DNA from: Candidatus Obscuribacterales bacterium | GTDB taxonomy: Bacteria > Cyanobacteriota > Vampirovibrionia > Obscuribacterales > Obscuribacteraceae | Direction of reading: 5' to 3' | Assembly: GCA_021732025.1 (NCBI GenBank) | Contig: JAKFVU010000002.1 | Coordinates: 99,989-163,988, forward strand | DNA length: 64,000 bases | Shown here: positions 52,204 through 59,728 of the stretch, piece by piece | Layout: each line of letters starts with the position of its first letter | Numbering within the stretch: position 1 is the first letter of the stretch | Position numbers and translations under genes: made by a program | The notes under the pieces: model-generated | What the model was told of the DNA's origin: nothing | The model's input: the letters and a program-made list of their open reading frames with translations, nothing else | The model's database searches: none

Positions 52204-54315
52204 ATGCCAGATACGGGCTCAGGAAACGCTGGAAATCAGAAGAAAATTTGCGTTGCCTGCAGCAAAGAATATGTTGGTGAGTTGACGACCTGCCCAGCAG
52301 ACGGGACAACCCTCACCCCACTGAAAGAAACAGACCTAGTCGGTTCAGTACTTGGCGACCGCTATGAAATCTTAGAATTGATTGGCGACGGCGCCATGGG
52401 TCAGGTCTACAAAGCTAAGCACAAGCTTCTCAAGCGTATCGTCGCTGTCAAAATGATGCACCCCAATTTGGTTTCGGGGGCTGCCGCACTTAAGCGCTTC
52501 CAAAAAGAAGCTGAATTAGCAAGTGCTCTTAACCACCCCAATATTCTTACGGTTTACGACTTCGGTGTAACAGATGGCGGCGTGCCCTATCTGGTCATGG
52601 CATTTTTAGAAGGCACTAGCTTGGCAGAGCAAGTAGCTGGCGGTAACAACTTAGAGCTAAAGCGCAGCGTTCATATATTCAAACAAGTGAGCCTGGGCCT
52701 AGCTCACGCTCACGAAAATGGAGTGGTTCACCGCGATCTCAAGCCTAGCAATATTATGCTGGTACAGCTTGATAACGACCCTGATTTTGTCAAAATTGTC
52801 GACTTTGGTATTGCCAAATTGCTCACCCCAACCGAAGGGGAGACTGATAATTTGACGCGAACAGGAGAAGTTTTCGGCAGCCCGCCGTATATGAGCCCTG
52901 AACAATGTCGGGCTCTGCCAGTAGATGCGCGTTCAGACATCTACGCACTCGGTTGTGTCATGTACCGCACGGTCTCGGGCAAGCAGCCAATCACCGGCAA
53001 TGACCTAATTGAATATCTCTATAAACATGTCAATGAAACGCCTGCAGCTTTTAGTATCGTCTGCCCCGAACTTGCCATACCAGAAGAACTAGAGGCAACA
53101 ATATTCAAGGCCATGGCCAAACAGCCAGACGATCGCTATCAATCGATGGGCGATCTCAGAGCCGCTCTCGATCAGGTCTATCAAACTATCCCTGGTGATT
53201 CGCTTACCCGCACTGACATTCCTCGACTAGAAATGCCATCAACTGAAGTGAGCTCACCTACTTTGGTTTTAGAGAATAACGAATCAAGTCAAGACAATGT
53301 TGCTGCTAGTGCCGAGAGCAATGCCGCAGAAAACAAGCCAGCAGAAGCCAGCGCAGTTAAAGCACTGGTGAGCGTAGAGAAAGATGCAATTGCGATAAAA
53401 ATACCTAACAAATTCGCCAACAAAAAAGTGGCCATCATTGCTGCTTCGGTAATAGCGCTAATAGGTATTACCTATGGCCTCGTGCAAACTTTTGGCATGG
53501 GGCAGGGCGAGTCACAAATAGAAAAGATGCAGCTAGAAGCGCAAACTTACTACAACCAGGGCAACTATGCGCTGGCGAAACAAAAAATTAGAGCGGCAGT
53601 CAAACTAGCAGAGAAAACAAACTCTCCTAAAAACGCAGGCAATCGCTATTTGCTCGGCATGATTCAATACGCTCAAGGCGAATACGATGATGCTCAAGCA
53701 AATTTAGAAACTGCAAAATCTTTATACATGGCCAATGGCAATGATCCACAGCGCGTGGCCGAATGCGAAGCGTTTATTGGCAGAGCGGAAACAGCGCTCG
53801 GTCAGTATGGTGAGGCCGAAAAAGATCTTAAGCACTCACTAGAGCTGCGCACAAAAATGGGTGGTGCTAATGGCTATGCCATGGCTGATTCACTAACGGG
53901 TCTTGGTTATTTGCACATGCGTCAAGGCAAAAATCAATTTGCTATTAAAGAGCTAAAGCAGGCTCTAGATTTGACCGAAAAAGAACGGGGCCCTGATAGC
54001 CAGAGTACTGCTAGTGCATTGAATGATCTTGGCCAAGCCTACCAACTTGCTGCTAATTTCAAAGAAGCTGAGCCGCTATATAGGCGCGCTTTAGAAATTC
54101 GCAAAAGCAAACTTGATGGCAATAGCCCCTTCGTGGCTGACAGCTACAACTGCTTAGGTGCTCTCTGTGCTTCGACCGGCCGCTATGAAGAAGCGAAGAA
54201 ATACTATCAACAAGCCCTCGCTATACAGCAGCGAACACTGTTAGCTTCAGATCCAAGATTGGCACAAACCAGACAGCAGTACGCCGATCTAATTTTAAAA
54301 ATGCACCGCCGCTAA
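52204..54315 (+). CDS. Ser/Thr protein kinase with zinc ribbon, TM helix and TPRs
   Basis: 703 residues. N-terminal zinc ribbon (CVACSKEYVGELTTCPADG: two CxxC-like pairs, residues ~12-36). The kinase domain starts with LIGDGAMGQVYKAK, then VAVK lysine, HRDLKPSNIML (about residue 175), DFGIAKL (about 199) and MSPEQC. A linker and one transmembrane helix (about residues 408-430) lead to an extracytoplasmic TPR domain of four or more repeats. Topology suggests that an external TPR signal is relayed to the kinase. No phosphatase gene nearby. Confidence 0.93.
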   Translation: MPDTGSGNAGNQKKICVACSKEYVGELTTCPADGTTLTPLKETDLVGSVLGDRYEILELIGDGAMGQVYKAKHKLLKRIVAVKMMHPNLVSGAAALKRFQKEAELASALNHPNILTVYDFGVTDGGVPYLVMAFLEGTSLAEQVAGGNNLELKRSVHIFKQVSLGLAHAHENGVVHRDLKPSNIMLVQLDNDPDFVKIVDFGIAKLLTPTEGETDNLTRTGEVFGSPPYMSPEQCRALPVDARSDIYALGCVMYRTVSGKQPITGNDLIEYLYKHVNETPAAFSIVCPELAIPEELEATIFKAMAKQPDDRYQSMGDLRAALDQVYQTIPGDSLTRTDIPRLEMPSTEVSSPTLVLENNESSQDNVAASAESNAAENKPAEASAVKALVSVEKDAIAIKIPNKFANKKVAIIAASVIALIGITYGLVQTFGMGQGESQIEKMQLEAQTYYNQGNYALAKQKIRAAVKLAEKTNSPKNAGNRYLLGMIQYAQGEYDDAQANLETAKSLYMANGNDPQRVAECEAFIGRAETALGQYGEAEKDLKHSLELRTKMGGANGYAMADSLTGLGYLHMRQGKNQFAIKELKQALDLTEKERGPDSQSTASALNDLGQAYQLAANFKEAEPLYRRALEIRKSKLDGNSPFVADSYNCLGALCASTGRYEEAKKYYQQALAIQQRTLLASDPRLAQTRQQYADLILKMHRR

Positions 54316-54334
54316 TTTTTTTGCTATTGGCAAT

Positions 54335-56290
54335 TTAGCTGACATGCACTTCTGGCCTGACTTCTGGGTCTGGTATGGCAGAGCGCAGAATCTCTCTGGT
54401 TATTGGTGCCGTTTCGCCCTCGCCAAGGAAAATATACTTGAAGACATAGCCAAGCGGGTGGCCTTCTGTCCAGCCCATATAGACCTTCGGAACTTTTCCA
54501 GTTTGGTCACGCATCTTGATTAAGATAGCAGCGACAGCATTAGGAATAGCTGGGCTGGTGCAGCGCAATATTCTAAAGGCACCGACTTTCTCGCCCTGCA
54601 CCATCAGTCTATCTTCGACGAAGTCAGAGGCATCACCAAGTTCCACTTCAAGGAAAATAAAATTCCCTTCGTTAGATTGAATACTATGATTGCGCCGCGC
54701 CTGTACCTCTTTTTTCTTGTACTGTTGGCGGCGCTCTTGCTCACTTGAGCTGTATTCTGGTCGATTGGAAAGAACTAGTATTTCGCCCCAGAGTTCGTGG
54801 GTAACCTCATCAATTAATTTCATTGCCTCTTGATCGAATTCAACATCGGTCACTCTAAGCTCAGTAGCGCGAATCATTCGTGAAACCAAAGAGGTAAATA
54901 GAATCAAGCCAATGAAGAACATTGATATATGCAAGCCTTCAGGCCGTTGAATCATATTTAGAACCGATGTATAGATGAACACAAAGAAAACAAAAGTGAA
55001 ATAGATACGCTTAAAAATCGATTCACGCCAGGTGCAGAGCATGACGGCAAAAGCAGCAGAGGTGAAGAGCACAAGCAAACCAGTAGCAAAGGCACCGGCC
55101 TGAGCGTCCACATCGGCCTTAAAAATAACGGTAACAACGATGTTGATGACGGTGAAAACTACAACCAATGGTCGAATCGCCGTAGCCCAATCTGGAGCCA
55201 TCCCGTAGCGTGGCAAGTAGCGTGGTATCAAACTAAGTAGAGCTGCCATAGCCGAAGCCCCAGCAAACCAGAGCATGAGAATAGTGCTGAAATCATAAAC
55301 CGAGCCAAAAATATCGCCCATATATTTATGAGCAAGATATGCCAAGGCCCTGCCATTGGCAGCACCACCTGGTTGAAAGAGTTCAGCCGGAATTAAAACA
55401 GTTGTGACAAAAGCACTACAGACAAGCAGAACAGTCATTATCAAAGCCGAAACAACTAAGAGCTTTCCGGTATTCGAAATTCTAACTGTCGGTTTATCCG
55501 GCCGATCGTCAGCTCCGCCCTTAATCAGGGGCATCACCGCCACTCCAGTTTCAAATCCAGATAGGCCCAGTGCTAGCTGAGGAAAAACAACGAGTGAAAG
55601 ACCAATTACATTGAGAGGTGAATGGTAAACCTGCGACAACTTCTGCCACCAGTTTTCCATCAATTCGGGATGGTTCAGTAACTGGCTAATACACGGTACG
55701 AGCAAAATGGTATTAAGCAGTAAGTAAGAGCATACAAGCGCCACAGCTACACCAATCGCTTCAGAGAAGCCGTTTAGAAAGAGGGCACCAAGAAGAGTAA
55801 GTAATACTAATGTGACACCAACCTTGCTCTGCATAAACGGCAAATAAGCGTTGTTATGAATAAATGGATTCTCAATCAAGTGGGTCGTGGCATCGGCTGC
55901 GCAAAGCGTCATAGTAATGACAAAATCAGTGGCAGCAAAGCCTAAGAGCACAAGAACTAAAGTTTTCCCTTGCCATCCGGGTAGTAGCCTCTCTAGCATA
56001 GCTATACTGCCTTGGCCGTGAGGGCTTTCTTTAGCCACCCGCATGTAGACAGGTACAGCACCAAATAGGGTGACAAGAACGAGCACAAGAGTAGCGAATG
56101 GTGACAGTATCCCAGCAGCGATAAAAGCAATACCAGGCTGAAATCCTATTGTAGAAAAATAATCAAGCCCGGTCAGGCACATCACCTTAAACCAGTGACG
56201 TTGCGTTGGCTCAACCTTTTTCTCTTTGGCACTTCCTGAGAAAAACCACTTGGTAAATTTGTGCAGGTATGTCATCTTAGAAAAGACCAT
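54335..56290 (-). CDS. APC-superfamily permease with cytosolic C-terminal domain
   Basis: 651 residues. About 12 helices follow a polar N-terminus. Early motifs GLDYFSTIGFQPGIAFIAAG and VAKESPHGQGSIAMLERLLP place it with APC amino acid/KimA-like permeases. The last ~170 residues are soluble, with no ligand-binding motif that I recognise. An alternative ATG lies at 56275. The hairpin at 56404-56436 separates it from the bestrophin-like gene. Substrate not determined (amino acid or potassium). Confidence 0.8.
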   Translation of the reverse strand: MVFSKMTYLHKFTKWFFSGSAKEKKVEPTQRHWFKVMCLTGLDYFSTIGFQPGIAFIAAGILSPFATLVLVLVTLFGAVPVYMRVAKESPHGQGSIAMLERLLPGWQGKTLVLVLLGFAATDFVITMTLCAADATTHLIENPFIHNNAYLPFMQSKVGVTLVLLTLLGALFLNGFSEAIGVAVALVCSYLLLNTILLVPCISQLLNHPELMENWWQKLSQVYHSPLNVIGLSLVVFPQLALGLSGFETGVAVMPLIKGGADDRPDKPTVRISNTGKLLVVSALIMTVLLVCSAFVTTVLIPAELFQPGGAANGRALAYLAHKYMGDIFGSVYDFSTILMLWFAGASAMAALLSLIPRYLPRYGMAPDWATAIRPLVVVFTVINIVVTVIFKADVDAQAGAFATGLLVLFTSAAFAVMLCTWRESIFKRIYFTFVFFVFIYTSVLNMIQRPEGLHISMFFIGLILFTSLVSRMIRATELRVTDVEFDQEAMKLIDEVTHELWGEILVLSNRPEYSSSEQERRQQYKKKEVQARRNHSIQSNEGNFIFLEVELGDASDFVEDRLMVQGEKVGAFRILRCTSPAIPNAVAAILIKMRDQTGKVPKVYMGWTEGHPLGYVFKYIFLGEGETAPITREILRSAIPDPEVRPEVHVS

Positions 56291-56403
56291 TTACTCTGAA
56301 TGAATAACCGGAGCTTTGCTTGCATGCATTAGAAAAGTGGCTAATGCAAATGGCCAGCCAAGATGCAACTGATATCTCTGTTTAATCGACACCAAACAAT
56401 AAT

Positions 56404-56436
56404 ATCAAGAAAGCCTCTGCTAGCAGATTTCTTGAT
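56404..56436 (-). terminator. Hairpin after the bestrophin-like gene
   Basis: Outer arms atcaagaaa/tttcttgat pair perfectly (56404-56412 with 56428-56436) around an inner palindrome tctgctagcaga, with a 3-nt bulge. It lies 25 nt after the bestrophin-like stop and is followed on the minus strand by ATTATTGTTT, so it can act as a rho-independent terminator. Confidence 0.55.
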
Positions 56437-56460
56437 AGATTCTTGACACCACCGATTTAC

Positions 56461-57513
56461 TCAAATCGGATTTGCTTTTGTTTCTTTTAGCGGATCGATT
56501 CTTGGTTTGCGGAAAGAAGTGGTGAATTTCTGCGAGCGATTAAGCTGCAGAATGTCATTGACAGTGCCTTCGATGGTGGCGCATAAAGTATCAAGAGGCA
56601 AGTCATCACCGTCTTTGCCAAACGGCTCTTCGATGTCTTCGGCGATAAGCTCAAGGCCAATGAGGAAGTATGAGCCGATTAAAATCAAAGGAATACTCAT
56701 CCAGAAATTAAACTCGGGCTCTATGTACCAAGGTAAAGCCAATAAGTTCAGTGCAATACCTTGACGCATGAATGCTCGATAAGACAGGGCCAATGGGCTG
56801 TTCTTAATGCGTTCGCAAGCACCACAAATATCCATAAACGCGCGCAAATGAGCATCAAGTTGAATCATGACAAAGCCGTCAAAGAGCTCTTCATTCTTCC
56901 ACTCTAAAATTTTCTCGTACATTTTACCTGTCAAATGCACTGGTGCATTGACCTTTACACCTTCTGGAATATCACCGAGACCAGGCAGACTGCGGCTCGC
57001 TTGTGAGTCACGCAAGTGATGCTTGAGAGCGTAGGCAAACGATACAACCAATTCGCCTAGTTCTGCTTTGTCACCAGGGCTAGCAGCGACATAAGTGCGC
57101 ACTTTCAAGCAAAGGTTGCGTGAGTCGTTAACCAGTTGACCCCAGAGTTTTCGCCCTTCCCACCAACGCTCGTAAGCGGTGTTGGTGCGGAACACTAGAA
57201 GCAAGCCAAGGATGACGCTTGTGTAACCAGCAGCACCGGCCTCTTTGAAAAGGTGATTGGAAAAGTTTTGATTGACAACGACGTCGACAGCAAATGAGTA
57301 AACCGTCATAAACGTCAAATAGAGCCATACCCGCTTGAATACAGGGATGCGGTGAAAGCGAGTGAAAGGATAAATCCAAAAGGCGAATGCCTTGTATATT
57401 GGCCCTTTTGGGGTTGATGCAGGCGCCTGAGCTGGCAAACCAACATACGAAGTGCGGGAACGGCTAGAGGCCGAATAATTTTGCGGTTCTTGTCCGTCCG
57501 GGTCTGAAGGCAT
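56461..57513 (-). CDS. Bestrophin-like anion channel family protein
   Basis: 350 residues. The pattern VILGLLLVFRTNTAYERWWEGRKLWGQLVNDSRN is the hallmark of the bestrophin/UPF0187 family. It is followed by the LPWYIEPEFNFWMSIPLILIGSYFLIGLELIAEDIEEPFG helix region, with about four transmembrane helices. The N-terminal ~40 residues are polar and disordered-looking. Likely a chloride or other anion channel; no ribosome binding site is obvious. Confidence 0.87.
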   Translation of the reverse strand: MPSDPDGQEPQNYSASSRSRTSYVGLPAQAPASTPKGPIYKAFAFWIYPFTRFHRIPVFKRVWLYLTFMTVYSFAVDVVVNQNFSNHLFKEAGAAGYTSVILGLLLVFRTNTAYERWWEGRKLWGQLVNDSRNLCLKVRTYVAASPGDKAELGELVVSFAYALKHHLRDSQASRSLPGLGDIPEGVKVNAPVHLTGKMYEKILEWKNEELFDGFVMIQLDAHLRAFMDICGACERIKNSPLALSYRAFMRQGIALNLLALPWYIEPEFNFWMSIPLILIGSYFLIGLELIAEDIEEPFGKDGDDLPLDTLCATIEGTVNDILQLNRSQKFTTSFRKPRIDPLKETKANPI

Positions 57514-57635
57514 GGCACTTTAAGGTCGTAGGTAACTATGCACAATATTAATGCAATCAGCTCAGTTAGTACAAGGCGCTTTTGCGTTAGCATTAGGCCG
57601 GAAAGAAAAGTCAGCTCAATTTAGAGCTGCCAAAA

Positions 57636-59642
57636 TTGCCATGGAGAACCAACGCCCCAGTGAAGCAGACCAGTACTGGCCAGTCGTACAAGCACATAAC
57701 CGAGGCGTTAAGCCAACTTGAAGAAGTGGCGAGTGGACGCCGGCCCTTGACTCTCAGTGACCAAAACTGGCTATCAGACCTTGGCAAGAGTTTAGCTAGA
57801 GAAACTTTACCGATTGAGATAGAAGGCCAATCAGTCGACCTGTTGCGGGCTGAAAGTTTGTTAAATTGGCAGAATTCGGCCAATGCAGAGAAAAATGAAA
57901 CACTGCTTAAAATTCTGCAGAAACTAAAGACAAGTTTGCTGGCAATGCTGAGCGCTTCTACCCATGAACCAGCCGAGCTGGTAGAAGACAACAAGCGATT
58001 ACCGATTCACAACGGCGAAGTTGCAAACTATCTGAAAAACACTTACAGCGCTGAAAGCTTTGCTCGCCTGTTTGATTTTTGTCAGGATAGACAAGTTTTT
58101 GCCTTATCGGTCAATGACCAAAACGGCTTGGTGCGCACAGCAGAGGCTGAAGAAAATTGGGACATGAGTGGTCGGCAATGGGTAACCGACACTGTGCGTT
58201 GCGGAGACATGGAGCGCTCTCTTAAACCGCTAGCCTGGCGCAACGCTATGCTGACCCTGTGCCGTTTTTATGGTCAAAGGGAAGAAGTTGAAGCGATTGA
58301 AAAATCAATTGCCAATCCTCAGTATTATCGCAATGGTGGCCTGCTCGATGGAGTAGCTCACATCTTTTTACCAGAGAGCCTCACCCGCGACCTCACGTGG
58401 TTCAATAATAAGCGCCTAGAATCACATGGCTTGGCGCTCAGAGCTATTTGCGACACAGTAATTGCCTCAGCCAATGGCGATGCCCATGGTTTCAGTGAAA
58501 CTGAAATTTCAGCACACAGCGAGCTGTTAGCCACCACAATAGTTATGGTGGCATCTTATCTCAAAGCTATAAACACCAATGAAGCCGGAGAGTTTGATTT
58601 CAACGCACCATCAGCTGGTCCGTGGGAAGAGATTCCCTTTCCTCTTGGCCTCACTTGGGACACTGAAGCAATACGCAGTGGTTTTGAAAGTTTGCAGACT
58701 CTGATGTCTCTCTCTAACGAAAAAATCGATAGCATTTTAGCCCACATCAGCCAGAACAAGCACGGCGACTGGCTCTATTCACAAACACAGAAAAACATAT
58801 TGGCTGAGCTGATTAAAGCTGCACGAACTAAAATTCTCGAGCGTCTTTTTAGTGCTCCCCAACCAGTTGAAAATCCCCATCGCCCCAGTGATTGTTCATT
58901 GGCTTTCATCTCCACCTCAAGCATCAAAATGCATGACCATCCAATTGAAGATGTGCGCTTGCAATATCGACTGTTGGCGGCAATTGAGCAAATGCTTGTG
59001 CGCGATCATGGCATTGTGCGCTACGCACCCTTCGCTTTGCCTCTTTCAGACGGTCATTCTGAGACGGTTTTCGACAGTTATTTGGCCGACAACTACTGGT
59101 TGCTTCCTGAGCTGCGGGCGCTGATATCAGGCCATACCTCTGAGCTCAAAGACTATGGCTCAAGTGATTGCAGCACTAACGAAGACTATTTAGCGAGAGT
59201 GAAGCAGGCCCGGCCCGATAGAGAAGCACAGTGGTGTTTCGTTTCTGTCCTGGCTGAAGGTTACAGCCTCCAAGTGGAAAAACTCTTGAAGATGAAAGGC
59301 TCTGCCCAAGGCAATCTCAATGAGCAGGAAGTAGCAGGATTAATTGCCCAGGGTCATGCCCAGGCGACCCGCTATATCAACCGCTCCTATGCTCGAATCA
59401 CTCCCGGCGCTGACTCAACTCGCCAGACTCAACATTACAAAGCCAACGGTATGCCTTGTCCAGGCTACGCTATCCCAGAAGCCTACGAGCTGGTAACGGC
59501 GCTCAATTTGGACGAATCTGGCAAGGTCGCCAGTCAAAATGCAGTCGCTGGCGCAAATACGCCTTTAGCGTGGGGTCAGGCCTCTTTGTACAGCGCCTCT
59601 ACCGTGTTTCTGCGGAATCTTCGAGAACTCGAGCACCAATAG
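57636..59642 (+). CDS. GH15-like (alpha/alpha)6-barrel protein
   Basis: 668 residues, no signal peptide. The C-terminal half resembles GH15 glucoamylase/phosphorylase-kinase-like barrels: GLLDGVAHIFLPES, WFNNKRLESHGLALRAI, GIVRYAPFALPLSDGH and the closing TPLAWGQASLYSASTVFL. I could not identify the two catalytic glutamates with confidence, so activity is open. The start is TTG 57636 (no good ribosome binding site; a GTG at 57660 is possible). It precedes a beta-amylase gene by 86 nt, consistent with alpha-glucan breakdown. Confidence 0.55.
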   Translation: MPWRTNAPVKQTSTGQSYKHITEALSQLEEVASGRRPLTLSDQNWLSDLGKSLARETLPIEIEGQSVDLLRAESLLNWQNSANAEKNETLLKILQKLKTSLLAMLSASTHEPAELVEDNKRLPIHNGEVANYLKNTYSAESFARLFDFCQDRQVFALSVNDQNGLVRTAEAEENWDMSGRQWVTDTVRCGDMERSLKPLAWRNAMLTLCRFYGQREEVEAIEKSIANPQYYRNGGLLDGVAHIFLPESLTRDLTWFNNKRLESHGLALRAICDTVIASANGDAHGFSETEISAHSELLATTIVMVASYLKAINTNEAGEFDFNAPSAGPWEEIPFPLGLTWDTEAIRSGFESLQTLMSLSNEKIDSILAHISQNKHGDWLYSQTQKNILAELIKAARTKILERLFSAPQPVENPHRPSDCSLAFISTSSIKMHDHPIEDVRLQYRLLAAIEQMLVRDHGIVRYAPFALPLSDGHSETVFDSYLADNYWLLPELRALISGHTSELKDYGSSDCSTNEDYLARVKQARPDREAQWCFVSVLAEGYSLQVEKLLKMKGSAQGNLNEQEVAGLIAQGHAQATRYINRSYARITPGADSTRQTQHYKANGMPCPGYAIPEAYELVTALNLDESGKVASQNAVAGANTPLAWGQASLYSASTVFLRNLRELEHQ

Positions 59643-59657
59643 TGGCCCGCTGAAGGG

Positions 59658-59673
59658 ATGGTAGTTCTACCAT
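59658..59673. promoter_or_regulatory. Dyad between the GH15-like and beta-amylase genes
   Basis: Perfect 7-2-7 inverted repeat atggtag-tt-ctaccat starting 15 nt after the GH15-like stop. No T-run follows directly, so it looks more like an operator or small hairpin. A possible promoter (ttgtca 59678-59683 with tatagg or nearby) lies downstream. Confidence 0.4.
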
Positions 59674-59728
59674 TGCCTTGTCAAGAAGTTTTATTTAATA
59701 TAGGCATGTCAAGTAAGCGAAAGGTTGC

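Noticed and set aside
57636..57720. Second short frame (ATG at 57641) at the start of the GH15-like gene
   Set aside because: Only about 26 codons, no family, and it overlaps the larger frame.
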